Source: Corylus avellana (lineage: Eukaryota > Streptophyta > Magnoliopsida > Fagales > Betulaceae). Taken from it: DNA of 64,000 bases. Each line of letters opens with the position of its first letter. Within the stretch, counting starts at the first letter, position 1. This document shows positions 34,881 to 44,700 of this stretch, piece by piece. The position numbers were made by a program, and so were the translations under genes. The notes under the pieces are model-generated. The model ran no database searches. It was not told the DNA's origin and saw nothing but the letters and a program-made list of their open reading frames with translations. The stretch lies in contig NC_081544.1 in assembly GCF_901000735.1 (NCBI RefSeq), forward strand, positions 24,787,049 through 24,851,048, read 5' to 3'.

Positions 34881-35999
34881 TATGGGTGTAAAGGCGGTTA
34901 CAGTTAGCGGTTAGTGGCAATAACCGCTAACCGTAACCGCCTTAGCGGTTAGCGAAATAGATAACCGCCTGCTAACCGCTTTTTTTTGGGCTTTTTTTTT
35001 ACCCTCGTTTTTTTTTTCTTGTATTTTTAATATCTTCTTGGACCAAATTGCTATAAAAAGAGCCCATATTGAAAAATCAAAAATATTTGACCCAAAATTT
35101 TGGATCACCAATCCTAAATTTGTACATTTGCTCTTGTTTTTGTTTTGACAACAAATTCATATGCAAATGTTTGACCCAATAAAAAAATCAAAAATATTTG
35201 ACCCAAATATTTGGGCTTATTATATAATCATATGATTTAATGATCAAGTCATCATGTGATATAATCATATCAATTATAGTGATAATATATAAATTACTAA
35301 AATTATAATGATAATACATTAATACTTAAATTGTGTTTATAAGCAACACATTGGTCATTGTTTAATCCAATGTCAATTACATAATTTGATATTATACGAA
35401 TCATATCATCATTGTATATTAATAATATGATTCACTTGAAGTCTTGAATAAAGTATTTGAATTGTCATTGAATCATATGATTAAGTATTGATATTATACA
35501 TTTATATTATTCATATGCATATGTAGACTTATATAGACTTATAACATATATAGACTTATAAGTTTATAACATACATTGGAAATAAGTCTCTAGATATTTA
35601 ACTATTGTATTAGTATGAATTTGTATACTTATGAGTTATGTCATATTATATATGTATAATTTGTTATTATATAATCAAATGATTTAATGATCAATCTCAT
35701 GTGATATAATCATATAAATTATAGTGATAATATATTAATACTCAAATTGTGATTTAATTATTTTTTTTAAAAATTGTGATTTAATGATCAAGTGATTATG
35801 TTATATGTATAAATATTTTTATAATTATAATTATAAAAATATATTATATAAAAAGGCGGTTAGCGGTTAACGGTTACGGTTAATAAACCCAATAACCGCT
35901 AACTGATAACCGCTAGGCGGTTATAGTGGTTAGACGGTTAGCGATTAATACGGTTAAGCGGTTAGAGCGGTTAGAAAACCGCCCGCCTTTGCACCACTA
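34881..35999. mobile_element. Non-autonomous hAT element with GGCGGTTA subterminal repeats, TSD CTATTAGG
   Basis: The ends are TATGGGTGTAAAGGCGG and the inverted CCGCCTTTGCACCACTA. Both flanks are CTATTAGG (34873-34880 and 36000-36007), a perfect 8-bp duplication as expected for hAT. The paralog at 29095-29108 shows the uninterrupted site. Both ends carry many copies of GCGGTTA/TAACCGC, likely transposase-binding subterminal repeats. The middle is A+T-rich and non-coding. Confidence 0.88.
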
Positions 36000-36045
36000 C
36001 TATTAGGGGCAATGTAAATCGTGCATAAATAAATTAATTGATAAA

Positions 36046-36728
36046 TGACAAAGATTTCATTTTAACTGGGTTAGAGGAAGTTGCTCAAACTCATCTCTAA
36101 AAATGTTATATGTCCCTTTTGTATGTGAGAACCACATACTTTTTAAATAGTAAAGACAATGTTGGAATAACTTTTATTAAAAGAACGTGTCTCTTCCTTC
36201 TTTGTCCTTGCTATTTAAAAAGCATGTAAGGCTATTTTACCTCACACATTCAACAATTTATTTTATTTTATTTTGAGTCTTGGTAAAATCAAAAATTATA
36301 TGGCCCTTTTAATAATTTTGGTTCAATTCCAATTATGAAATATGTGTTACCAAACTAAAGAATATGAATAATTATTTCATTCCAACCTCCTCAATTTCCA
36401 ATAATTATTTATTTTCCTAAAGAAATACTCATTCCGCTAACCAAATGAGGCCTAGGTGTTTCGTGTAATTTTCTGGTCAATGGGGGTTTTGGGTTTAAGG
36501 GCTTTTGGTGTTTGTGGTTTTTGGGCTTGAGTGTTTGTCGGGTGTGAGGTCTTTCGGGTTTTGTGGGGTTACACATGTGAATTTTCGATGTATTAATGAA
36601 TGCGATCTAGTAATTTATTCAAAAAAAAAAAAAGTCATGTCCTTCTCACATACGAAAGGGACACATGAGATTTATATAGACTAAGTTGGAAGAACACCTC
36701 CAACACAGTTTTGAGGAAATCTTTGTCA
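36046..36728. repeat. Inverted-repeat pair around a LINE-like 3' end
   Basis: The left arm from TGACAAAGATTTC (36046) includes catatgtccctttt.gtatgtgagaa. The right arm ending GAAATCTTTGTCA (36728) includes ttctcacatacgaaagggacacat. They are inverted copies of about 95-110 bp. Between them are a duplicated segment (36303-36570) and an A-run at 36620-36632. It could be a foldback element, but its borders are not proven. Confidence 0.45.
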
Positions 36729-37409
36729 ATTGTTAAAATAAGAATGTAATTGTATATTTGTATAGAATAAGCTAATTGATTAAGTACGTACATGCAACGC
36801 ATGAATTGATCTTGTTGTTGACCTCCATTTGTTTGAAGGTGAGTTGCTTTATGTGATTGAAGTTCATCGTCGCCATTCGGATATACAAACGTTCTTTTGG
36901 CCCTTGGGCTTCTGGGATTAGGAAGGTTGTAGCCAGTGGCGGAGCCATGTCAAAGATTAAAAAAAAAAAAAAAAAAAAAATTCTTTTTTTCTACCCACCG
37001 TAACCCACGGCACCCCCAAAATAAAACTATTGATGGGTGGAGAAATCAGACCAATAGTGAAAGCAGGGGAAGCGGAACGTGGAGGAGTAGAGAAAGAGCT
37101 GCTGATGGTGCGGTCGTTGTCTCTAGTGGCACTACAGGTAGGAGGACGGTGGATGAAAGGCCAGAACGGGAAAATGAAAAACATTTCTCTTGGTCATGAG
37201 GTAGGGAAGTTACGGGAAATTCGGGATAAGTGGCTAAAAACATTTCTAAATTTTTTGATTCCACATCACGGGAATCATGGGGAAAATATTATCCCACCTC
37301 TCACGTCAGTTCCTATTCCTACAACTATGTGTATGGATAGTTTTGGAGGAAGAGAGTTTGGAGGTTAGGAAGGGAAAGAAGATAATAGAAGGAGAGATTT
37401 AAGGAGAAA

Positions 37410-37860
37410 ATAGGGGGGACATCAATCGCACACGTGTACAGAGTCATTTTTTGGTGTTTCTAATGTATCCCTACAGAGCTCACACGTGGTTTGTAATAAA
37501 CAAGACAATGTGTGTGATTCTTCTAAGGGACATGGAGTTAAGTTGGGGGAGGAAAACAAGTATGAAGTGTTGCATGAGATTGAGGCTAGAAATGACGTAA
37601 GAGGATCTCTCCATTTCAAATCCCCTAATTTTTTTTTTATAAATTTAGTGCATTTAATGTACTACCATCATTAAAATTTTTGGACAACACTACCCTTCAA
37701 AATGCACTAAATAGAGGAAATAGAAATGATTTGAAATGGGGGAGTGAAGATAGGGTGGAAGGGGCAGTGAAGTCTGCACAAGCTTTGAGCAAATCTAAAC
37801 CCACGTGGAAGCGTCGTGCACGAAAGAAATATAGTTTTGGGGTACTGAACATAGTAAAAA
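37410..37860 (+). pseudogene. LINE ORF1-like fragment inside the hAT element
   Basis: One frame gives SSHVVCNKQDNVCDSSKG and YEVLHEIEARNDVRGSLHF. After a short insertion the other gives VKSAQALSKSKPTWKRRAR. The TWKRRAR end is typical of the region following the zinc knuckle in plant L1 ORF1 proteins. The repeat at 37603-37742 interrupts it. It is too short and broken to function. Confidence 0.45.
37603..37742. repeat. Small MITE-like repeat with CTCCATTTCAAATC ends
   Basis: The left CTCTCCATTTCAAATCCCC is mirrored by the right GATTTGAAATGGGGGAG. The interior phrase cttcaaaatgcactaaat is shared with the 29125-29283 repeat. It is non-coding. Confidence 0.5.
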
Positions 37861-38126
37861 TAAAATAGAGAAAAAAGGGAAGAAGGAGGGTACAAAGGAT
37901 ATGGAAGTATTCCGGAAGTGTTATATTGTTGTTGTGTTATGATATTGTTTAGCCTCTTTAGGCTTTGATCAAATTAAGAGAACAATACATGCATGTTAGT
38001 GATACCCATTATAAATAGTTGAATTTGTTCTGTAACGTATATTGTTAATTCGATCATCTATTTTATAAACTTTAATTGTCTCTTATAAGGTCATGATTTA
38101 ACTTGAAAATTTTAGGTTCATGAATC

Positions 38127-38290
38127 ATGTCAAAGTTTAAAACTATTGATTCATTCTTCAAAATGAAAAAAAGTCGACATTTCGGAAAGTAATATACCAT
38201 TAGATTTTAATGCCGAAACTTCAAATCCTAATGAGCGTCATCTTAAATCTCCAAGGGTTGAAAATGAAGAATATCATTTTGAATCTCTAA
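38127..38290 (+). pseudogene. hAT transposase N-terminal remnant
   Basis: ATG at 38127 opens MSKFKTIDSFFK, the TIxxFFK start of many plant hAT (TTF-type zinc finger) transposases. After a frameshift another frame gives AETSNPNERHLKSPRVEN, the next conserved part. It then runs into the right TIR within about 70 bp, so the rest of the transposase gene has been deleted. Confidence 0.7.
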
Positions 38291-38519
38291 TTAAAAAATT
38301 AAAAAATTAGTCTATTTTGCAGCACCTGTAACATTAATTGGCTCGCTCCGCCACTGGTTGTAGCCATTTGCCCAAGGAGTTGATGCATGACGCCTTTGGG
38401 TACCGCTTCCTTCCAAATCTTAAAATTTTTTGGCTGTCCATGTCCAAATGGTTAGATTGTAGTTGTACTCACTGATTCTAAGCTCAATTGGTCTACACCA
38501 TCGGCTAGTCTCAGCTAGG

Positions 38520-38850
38520 TAATTTGCCACGTTGTTTTACGCTTGGGGTATGTAACTTTTGATAAAGACATGGCCTTTGTTATCGCCCCCCCTAATTAAA
38601 GTCTGGGCCGCCTGTAGGGCTAAGAGCTTGTTGGACAAAGTGTGAGCATCTTCCCGCTGCGTTATTGTTTTGGCGAACTCCTCTTGGATGTCCCAAAATT
38701 TCCCTTCAATTCTATCAATGACATCTAAGGAGTTGGTTTCTCCCATTAAAACTCTGTTGCACCCACACTAATCATTTGCTAAATTCAACCCCCATGAGAA
38801 TGTCATAGCTTCTACGGCATTGACGTCGTGTTCCTTTGTCAAGCCGATGC
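38520..38850 (-). pseudogene. LINE ORF2 RNase H domain fragment
   Basis: The minus strand gives EAMTFSWGLNLAND, then after a stop VLMGETNSLDVIDRIEG, and after another stop NNVANYLAE. These correspond to the RVT_3 RNase H region (ETDSxxVV and EANxVAdxLA blocks) that ends many plant LINEs. In-frame stops make it inactive. The hAT element at 36934-38357 interrupts its 3' flank. Confidence 0.65.
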
Positions 38851-39195
38851 CTTATAAAAGTATAATAATTATTGATTATAGAAACTACATTATATGTAAA
38901 AGGATATATATGCATTACATTATTAGAGGTGAAATTACATAAACATACCATTCCTTCGAGTGGGCTTATGGGTTGGTGGGAGCTTAAGGCTTGATCGGAG
39001 CTTCCACTGCCATTGTCCGACGACAATTAATTGTCCTATAAGATACATTATAGTGCAATACTAAGATTAGAAAGTTTGAAGTTTGTTAGTACTTAGTGGT
39101 AGATGTGGCACGAACCCAACAATGAATCATGTGAATGAGCTTACTAATACCGAAGTTGTATATGGGTCTCAACAAGTTAAAAAATATACGTAGTA

Positions 39196-39306
39196 TTTTT
39201 TTTTTTTTTGACATGTCCACATAAGGGAAGGGGGAGGGGGGATTCGAACTAGTGACCATCGCTTTATTAGGCGTGATCCACAGCCGATTCAGCTACCCCT
39301 TGGGGA
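39196..39306 (-). mobile_element. tRNA-derived SINE with poly-A tail
   Basis: On the minus strand: GGGGTAGCTGAATCGG (A-box-like), then GGTCACTAGTTCGAATCCC (B box), then GTGGACATGTC and an A-run (the T-run at 39196-39209 on plus). It is the same family as the SINE halves at 49160-49223 and 55014-55065. Flanks atacgtagta and atctatagta are a possible diverged target duplication. Confidence 0.7.
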
Positions 39307-40178
39307 CATCTATAGTATTGGCAATGCATTATCTAAATATTGGAGAATATTGTTATGGGCATATATGGCTTACAAATCTAATATGAGGTATATATATGCA
39401 ATTGTTCCCTATATCTCAAGGATATTGTTGAAGCCAATTTAGCCACAAAAAAAGATGGTATAAAATTGAAAAAAAAAAAAAAACACTAGATATTTTTTTC
39501 TCACAAGAGATACGAATTCCGTCCTCTCTTCCCTTGACATTGCATCTTGCAAAGTGGTTGTATGAAATTACTAGAAACGTTCATGTTGGACCATATATGA
39601 TTAAGAGCTTGTTTGAGATTTAAAAAAAAAAAGAAAAAAAAAAAAAGAGCCTATTTGAAAAATAGAACTTTTAAATCAAAAAACGTTTTTTGGTAAAAGT
39701 TTCATTTTTAAGCTTTTACCAAAAGTGCATTTTGGTCATTTTTAGATTTTTTGGACCCTTAAAATCGCTTTTAATTTTTTTATCAAACGAGTTTTTTTTT
39801 TTTTTTTTCAAATGGACTTTTTAGGTGTTAAACGCACTTTTAGGTCTCTCAAATGCAATCACAAACATGCCCTAAAAGCAAAGTGGAATTTGTACTAAAT
39901 TATAAGATTCTTAACATGGAGAGAAAATAATAAGTAGATATAAACATTACCAATTCACCTTTCTAACGAATATAAAACTAATATCGGATAGATTTATTGA
40001 TAAAAAGAATCTATTATATTATTAAGGTCTAATATAACCTATTATGATCTATTGTATCATCATTTCAAACACTAACTAGGAAACTTAAAACGAACTAATT
40101 GTTTTTTATCACTCTATTATGGTCTAATTTGATGGAGAAGTTGGGAAATTATATTTGTGATTCAAGGGTAGGCTCATA
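39307..40178. other. Intergenic DNA with possible MITE
   Basis: About 39605-39885 begins gagcttgtttgagatt and ends caaacatgccctaaaagc, with A-runs and T-runs facing each other. It may be a decayed MITE, but the ends are not convincing inverted repeats. No gene is seen. Confidence 0.35.
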
Positions 40179-40842
40179 TCAGTTGCTGTTACTGAGGAAA
40201 GGTAAAAGTTCGGATTTATCTCGATGATCCTGATTCTGTATCCATTTATCTACCCCAAATAATCCTAATTCTTTTGTTAGTGTGTCAGTTTTTTTTGTGT
40301 TCCTGAGACCAAAGCCCATTTCAGTTTCCACTTTTCTCTTTGTTTTTTTTGTAGGGTATGTTTTAGGTAGTGTTTTTGTTCTTGTTCTTGTTTTTTTTTT
40401 TTTTTCAGTTTCTTCACCATTTTCCTCATATTCCCTTTTCCGGGTCTCTTTGGAGGACTTATTATCGTCCACAAAAGGTACTGATCAGTTGTCTCTCAAA
40501 CCAATCGTGGGCATGGTTGGTATAACTTGCAAATAAGCTCATTCGATTGCTTCATAAACCCCAAGTCAAACAGTCTCCAATGAAATCTCCTCATTATGGG
40601 GCGGAGTGCTACCGGATGCCATTGAGTAACCTGTTAAATCAGAAATTCCTAGCACTCGCTTTTGGCTGTGTCATGTGTCCGTAAGGCATACAATTCTTTC
40701 TTTTTTTGCCCTTAGTCTGAATAGGGTATAGTCACATTACAGTAGGCTGGAATAAGTGCTAACTTAATCCTGTTACCAAACTGCCAAAGTTCCAACACAA
40801 AAAACAGAATAAGAAAATGCTTACACTGGAATAAGCCTATCC

Positions 40843-41286
40843 GTGCGCTGGAATAGGTATTTCCACCAAGTGCTGCAACCAAGCGGCAGTGTCTTCCCCA
40901 CCTTAAGCACAACGGCACAGGCAAAAAGTTTCAGAAAATTTTGCAACTCCTACAGCCGATCACCTCCACGTCAGTCGGACACTGTAGAAACCAACAGCCA
41001 CCGCACCACCGGAGCACACCGTACGTCGCTCGGGTCTTCACCAGAACCCCCGGAGCAGCGCCGATCGTCTACCGCCCACGTCGACGGCGACCCACACAGG
41101 CTCAAAGCCACCCAACCGCCACACGCAGTACTACAGGTAACGGTTGAGCAACAGCCCACTGCCGCACAATCAGAACCACACACGGCACCGCAATCTTCCA
41201 GGTCACACGGCACTACACAGCGAGGGTTATTTTTTACTCGTTTAGTTATGATTTTGCTTGTTTTTCTCGAGGGTTTTGTGTCGTAG
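40843..41286 (+). other. G+C-rich island with an unrecognised 147-codon open reading frame
   Basis: Around 40850-41220 the base composition jumps to about 60% G+C, with many CpG, inside an A+T-rich region. An ATG at 40843 opens 147 codons rich in Ser, Thr, Pro, Gln and His. The opposite strand is also open for 106 codons. I recognise no domain. It could be an exon of an unknown gene, the 5' region of a retroelement or low-complexity sequence. Confidence 0.25.
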
Positions 41287-41711
41287 CACAAGGGTATTAT
41301 TATATTATGTATTTTTTTTTTTTTAAGGTTTTACAGGTTTTTCTATAATAATTAACTATAGCCGTCACACAATAGGAGTTTGGAAGATGCAATAAAATTT
41401 GTATCGAGAGTTTTCTATGTTTTCCAATCTTGAAAAGTATTTTTTGTGTTTAAACACTGAAAATGCTGTTTAAGCAGCCAACCAAACAAGGTGTTGGTTT
41501 TTGTGGTGGCATGCCTGCATCCTCTCTCTTTTTAGTGGTAAAATTCATCCTCTATCTATAAGCTGTAGTAAAAACACAAGTTGAGGAAATTTAGCAAGGA
41601 CTTGATGTAATTATGAAATGTTTTATGGCTTGGATCTTGGATCATTATATTTATATATCTTTCCTAGAAGCTGCTTATAAGCTGGAAGTGTTTATGTTGC
41701 AGCTACATTGT

Positions 41712-44700
41712 ATGATGGACCATGAAGAATATGTTGATCTACCTTTTAAAGTTGGCCAAATGGCAGAGTCAAGATCATTTCTCCAAGGTTTTCGTGGCGC
41801 ATGGTTTCGATGCAAGGTGTCTATCGGTTTTATGCACCCTGATCAGTTTTCTTCTATTGATTATTTTCGACACTGCAGGACCATTCATTGATAATTAATA
41901 TTAGTTCATTCTATTTAATTTAAGTCCTATCTTTTCATTTCTACATCCATGATTTGTTGTTTATGACTCTGCCCACTTTTCAACGGGAATGAAAAAAAAA
42001 TAATGTGATAGGTTTGATTTGTTTTTGGGAAATAAATGAAAAATCAGTCCCTATGGTTTATTTGATTTGCAATTAGCTCATTGTGATATCAAAATGAGCT
42101 CACGTGTCTTATTTAAGTTAGTGTCACACTAACAAAATCTGTTAAGTCAGTAGTGTAAGCAGTAAATTGTTTTTTTGGTATACTTCAAGGTCTCTGAGTT
42201 CATTTTGACACTATAGGGAGATAATTGTAAGTCAAGTAAACTACAGGGACTGATTTTGTAATTTTCCTTGTTTTTGGGTTATTTTCTTCTTTTTTTTTTG
42301 GGGGGGGAGGGGCGTTGACGATGGGGAGAGGGCACCATTTGTGATAGTTTGGAGTTTTTCATAGATGACATCAATGCCAGCAAGTTCCTATTTGTTGCAA
42401 AGATCTTGGAGTGGGGTGAAGACCTTGGTGCGATCGGCGTTGATGATGAAGATGTGTTCTGATTTAGAGGGATGCAAAGGTTGTGAAGGAAGAGGAGGTT
42501 TGAGAGTGGATGGAGCAAGGTGGTTGCAGAGATTGGATTTGACTGGCAGATGTGGACAGATGGAGCTTTTCAGATAAATACGTGCCTTTTACTGTTTCTT
42601 TTTCTACTAGAAAATTTAGAAGTTCAAAGTATAAGTTAATATGATATCATGTTAGATCTTGAAGTTTGACGTGATACTTGAACAAAAGTTTAGTTAATGG
42701 ATGTGGATGAACCATGTTGAGTGAAATTTGAAAGTATGAGGGAGTGATCAAATTGGAACTTGACCAAAATGACAAGAAACCCAAACTTAGACGAAATTTG
42801 AAAGTATGAGGGGTTGATGAAATTGGAACTTGACCAAAATGGCAAGAAACCCAGACTTAGATGGACCAATTTGTAGTTTAGCCAAGTTTTTACATATCTG
42901 CAACTAGAAAAGTATATGTGTACCTGCATTCTCAATAGACACTTTCTCAATTTTAAAGGTTTGATCAAAGAACAATTTGTGGACCAGCATGCATAGCTTT
43001 CATTAATATCCTCCCCAAACTGTCAAAAAGAAGAGTCTTATAGCCAATGTTTGGAGTCAAAAGTTGCTTTCTTTAACTAGTCTTTTTGTGGTTGACAACC
43101 TCAGACCACTCACCAATTTCTCATTTCACATTAAGAGTATACGAGGTCCTTCACACATCTCTACTAACAAAAGAAATATAGATTGGAATCAGGTACAAAG
43201 CTTTTATCCATTGCGGGTTCATTTTTTCTATCTCATGAAGAGCCTGGGTAATCTCATCGTTGAAAGTTGATATCTTTATTATTGGTGTGTCAAAGAGAGA
43301 AGGGACAAACACTGCATTTTTGTGCTTGTTTTGTAAAGTTATCAAAAAGTGTTTTTGGTTTTGTTTTTTCGAAAAATATGAAGGAGAAAATTAAAAAGTG
43401 TTGTTTGTGGTGCGGTGACAGATTTGGTTGGTCCTTCTTTGGAGCTGGTGGATAGTGAAGAGGAGGACAGAAATTTCTAGGGTATGGAAGAAGAAGAATG
43501 CTGGGATGGGGATGGGGAAGAAGGTGGTTTCATCCTGCCTCCTGTTTGGATTGGGATTTGTTGGAGGAGCCGTGTGAGGGGATTGATGCCACCTTAGAGG
43601 CTACCTCCCCCAAAAGGTTAAGGGTAGAAGGGGGCTTCTAAATTTAGAATGCTCCATTAATTATGATGCTAAGGGTGCACTCTATAAGCGGGAGAAAGGC
43701 AAGTCTCATGTCTTCTAGCATTGAGTGTCGAGGTGTTTTTGGGCTTTGTGGTTTTGTGGTTTTGGGCATGAGGGTTTGTCGGGTTTGAGGGATTGGGTTT
43801 TCTGATTGTTTGGATCCTCTTGTGTATACTACCTGTGTACTTAGGGGGACCTTATGCTTTTTAATAAAGTATTATTATTTATCAAAAAAAAGGTGTTGTT
43901 TGTGGGGACCATATCTGAAAATTCGTTTGAAAAGAAAAAAGCTTAAAAGTGTTTTGATTTAATTTTGAAATAAATTTTCAAAATATATATTTTTTTGATA
44001 AGTGCAAAAAATAAAAAATAAAATAAAACATAAAAGAAATGGAACAAAAAAAGCATAAAAAAAGAAAAAAATATTACCTTATGAAGGCTTGCCTCCACAG
44101 GTAGCGACCACCACCCCTCACTAAAGGAGGGAGGTGGCTCTCCCCGCCCCTGCAGGCATGGTGATTCCACCTTGCAAAAGGGGGGGGGGGTTATGGGGGT
44201 GGATGCCTCTTGTGGAGGCCTGAGGGGTGGGTCGCCGCCCGCGCGAGATGCGCAAATGGTGTTGGTCTCCATCCTTATTGCAGTGTCCACTTGCACAAGA
44301 GGGGTGGAGAGTTTCACCCCCATTACAGAGGGTGGTGAGGGCGCGGAGTTCCACCCACATTGCAGAGTTCAGTGGGGGTGAAACTCCATGGGGTAGGGGT
44401 GGACACTGAACGTGGGCAGGTGAAGGGGTGGCCTCTCCACTTTTTTTTTTTTTTGTTAGTAAGAAGCGCAATCTCCACCTATTATTGTTCATGTTTGGAC
44501 AAATTGAGCATGCGTTTTCAAAATATTCCCATATGAAGTTTGTTTTTCTATATATGTTCTTCCACAAGATATTTCATCCATATTAATGGATGAAATGGAT
44601 GGAGATGAAATATTATATGGAAGAAGAATTGCCTATGATTGTTTTCATATTTCTAATTTTTCTAATTGTCTTGAGTTTTTGTTTTGTTTTGGGTTAGGTG

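Larger units (their letters stand above)
36934..38357. mobile_element. Deleted hAT element with TIR CAGTGGCGGAGC, TSD GTTGTAGC
   Basis: The ends are CAGTGGCGGAGCC (36934) and GGCTCGCTCCGCCACTG (38357). Both flanks are GTTGTAGC (36926-36933 and 38358-38365), a perfect 8-bp duplication. Inside are a LINE ORF1-like fragment (about 37410-37860), a small palindromic repeat and a remnant of hAT transposase exon 1 near the right end. No intact gene is present. The element sits in the decayed 3' region of a minus-strand LINE. Confidence 0.88.

Noticed and set aside
37030..37368. 112-codon plus frame near the left end of the hAT element
   Set aside because: No similarity to transposases or other families that I can see, and it is inside a deletion derivative with a broken transposase.
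40179..40472. Minus-strand 97-codon Lys/Glu/Thr-rich frame
   Set aside because: Low-complexity basic sequence caused by T- and TTC-rich text. No domain, start context or splice evidence.
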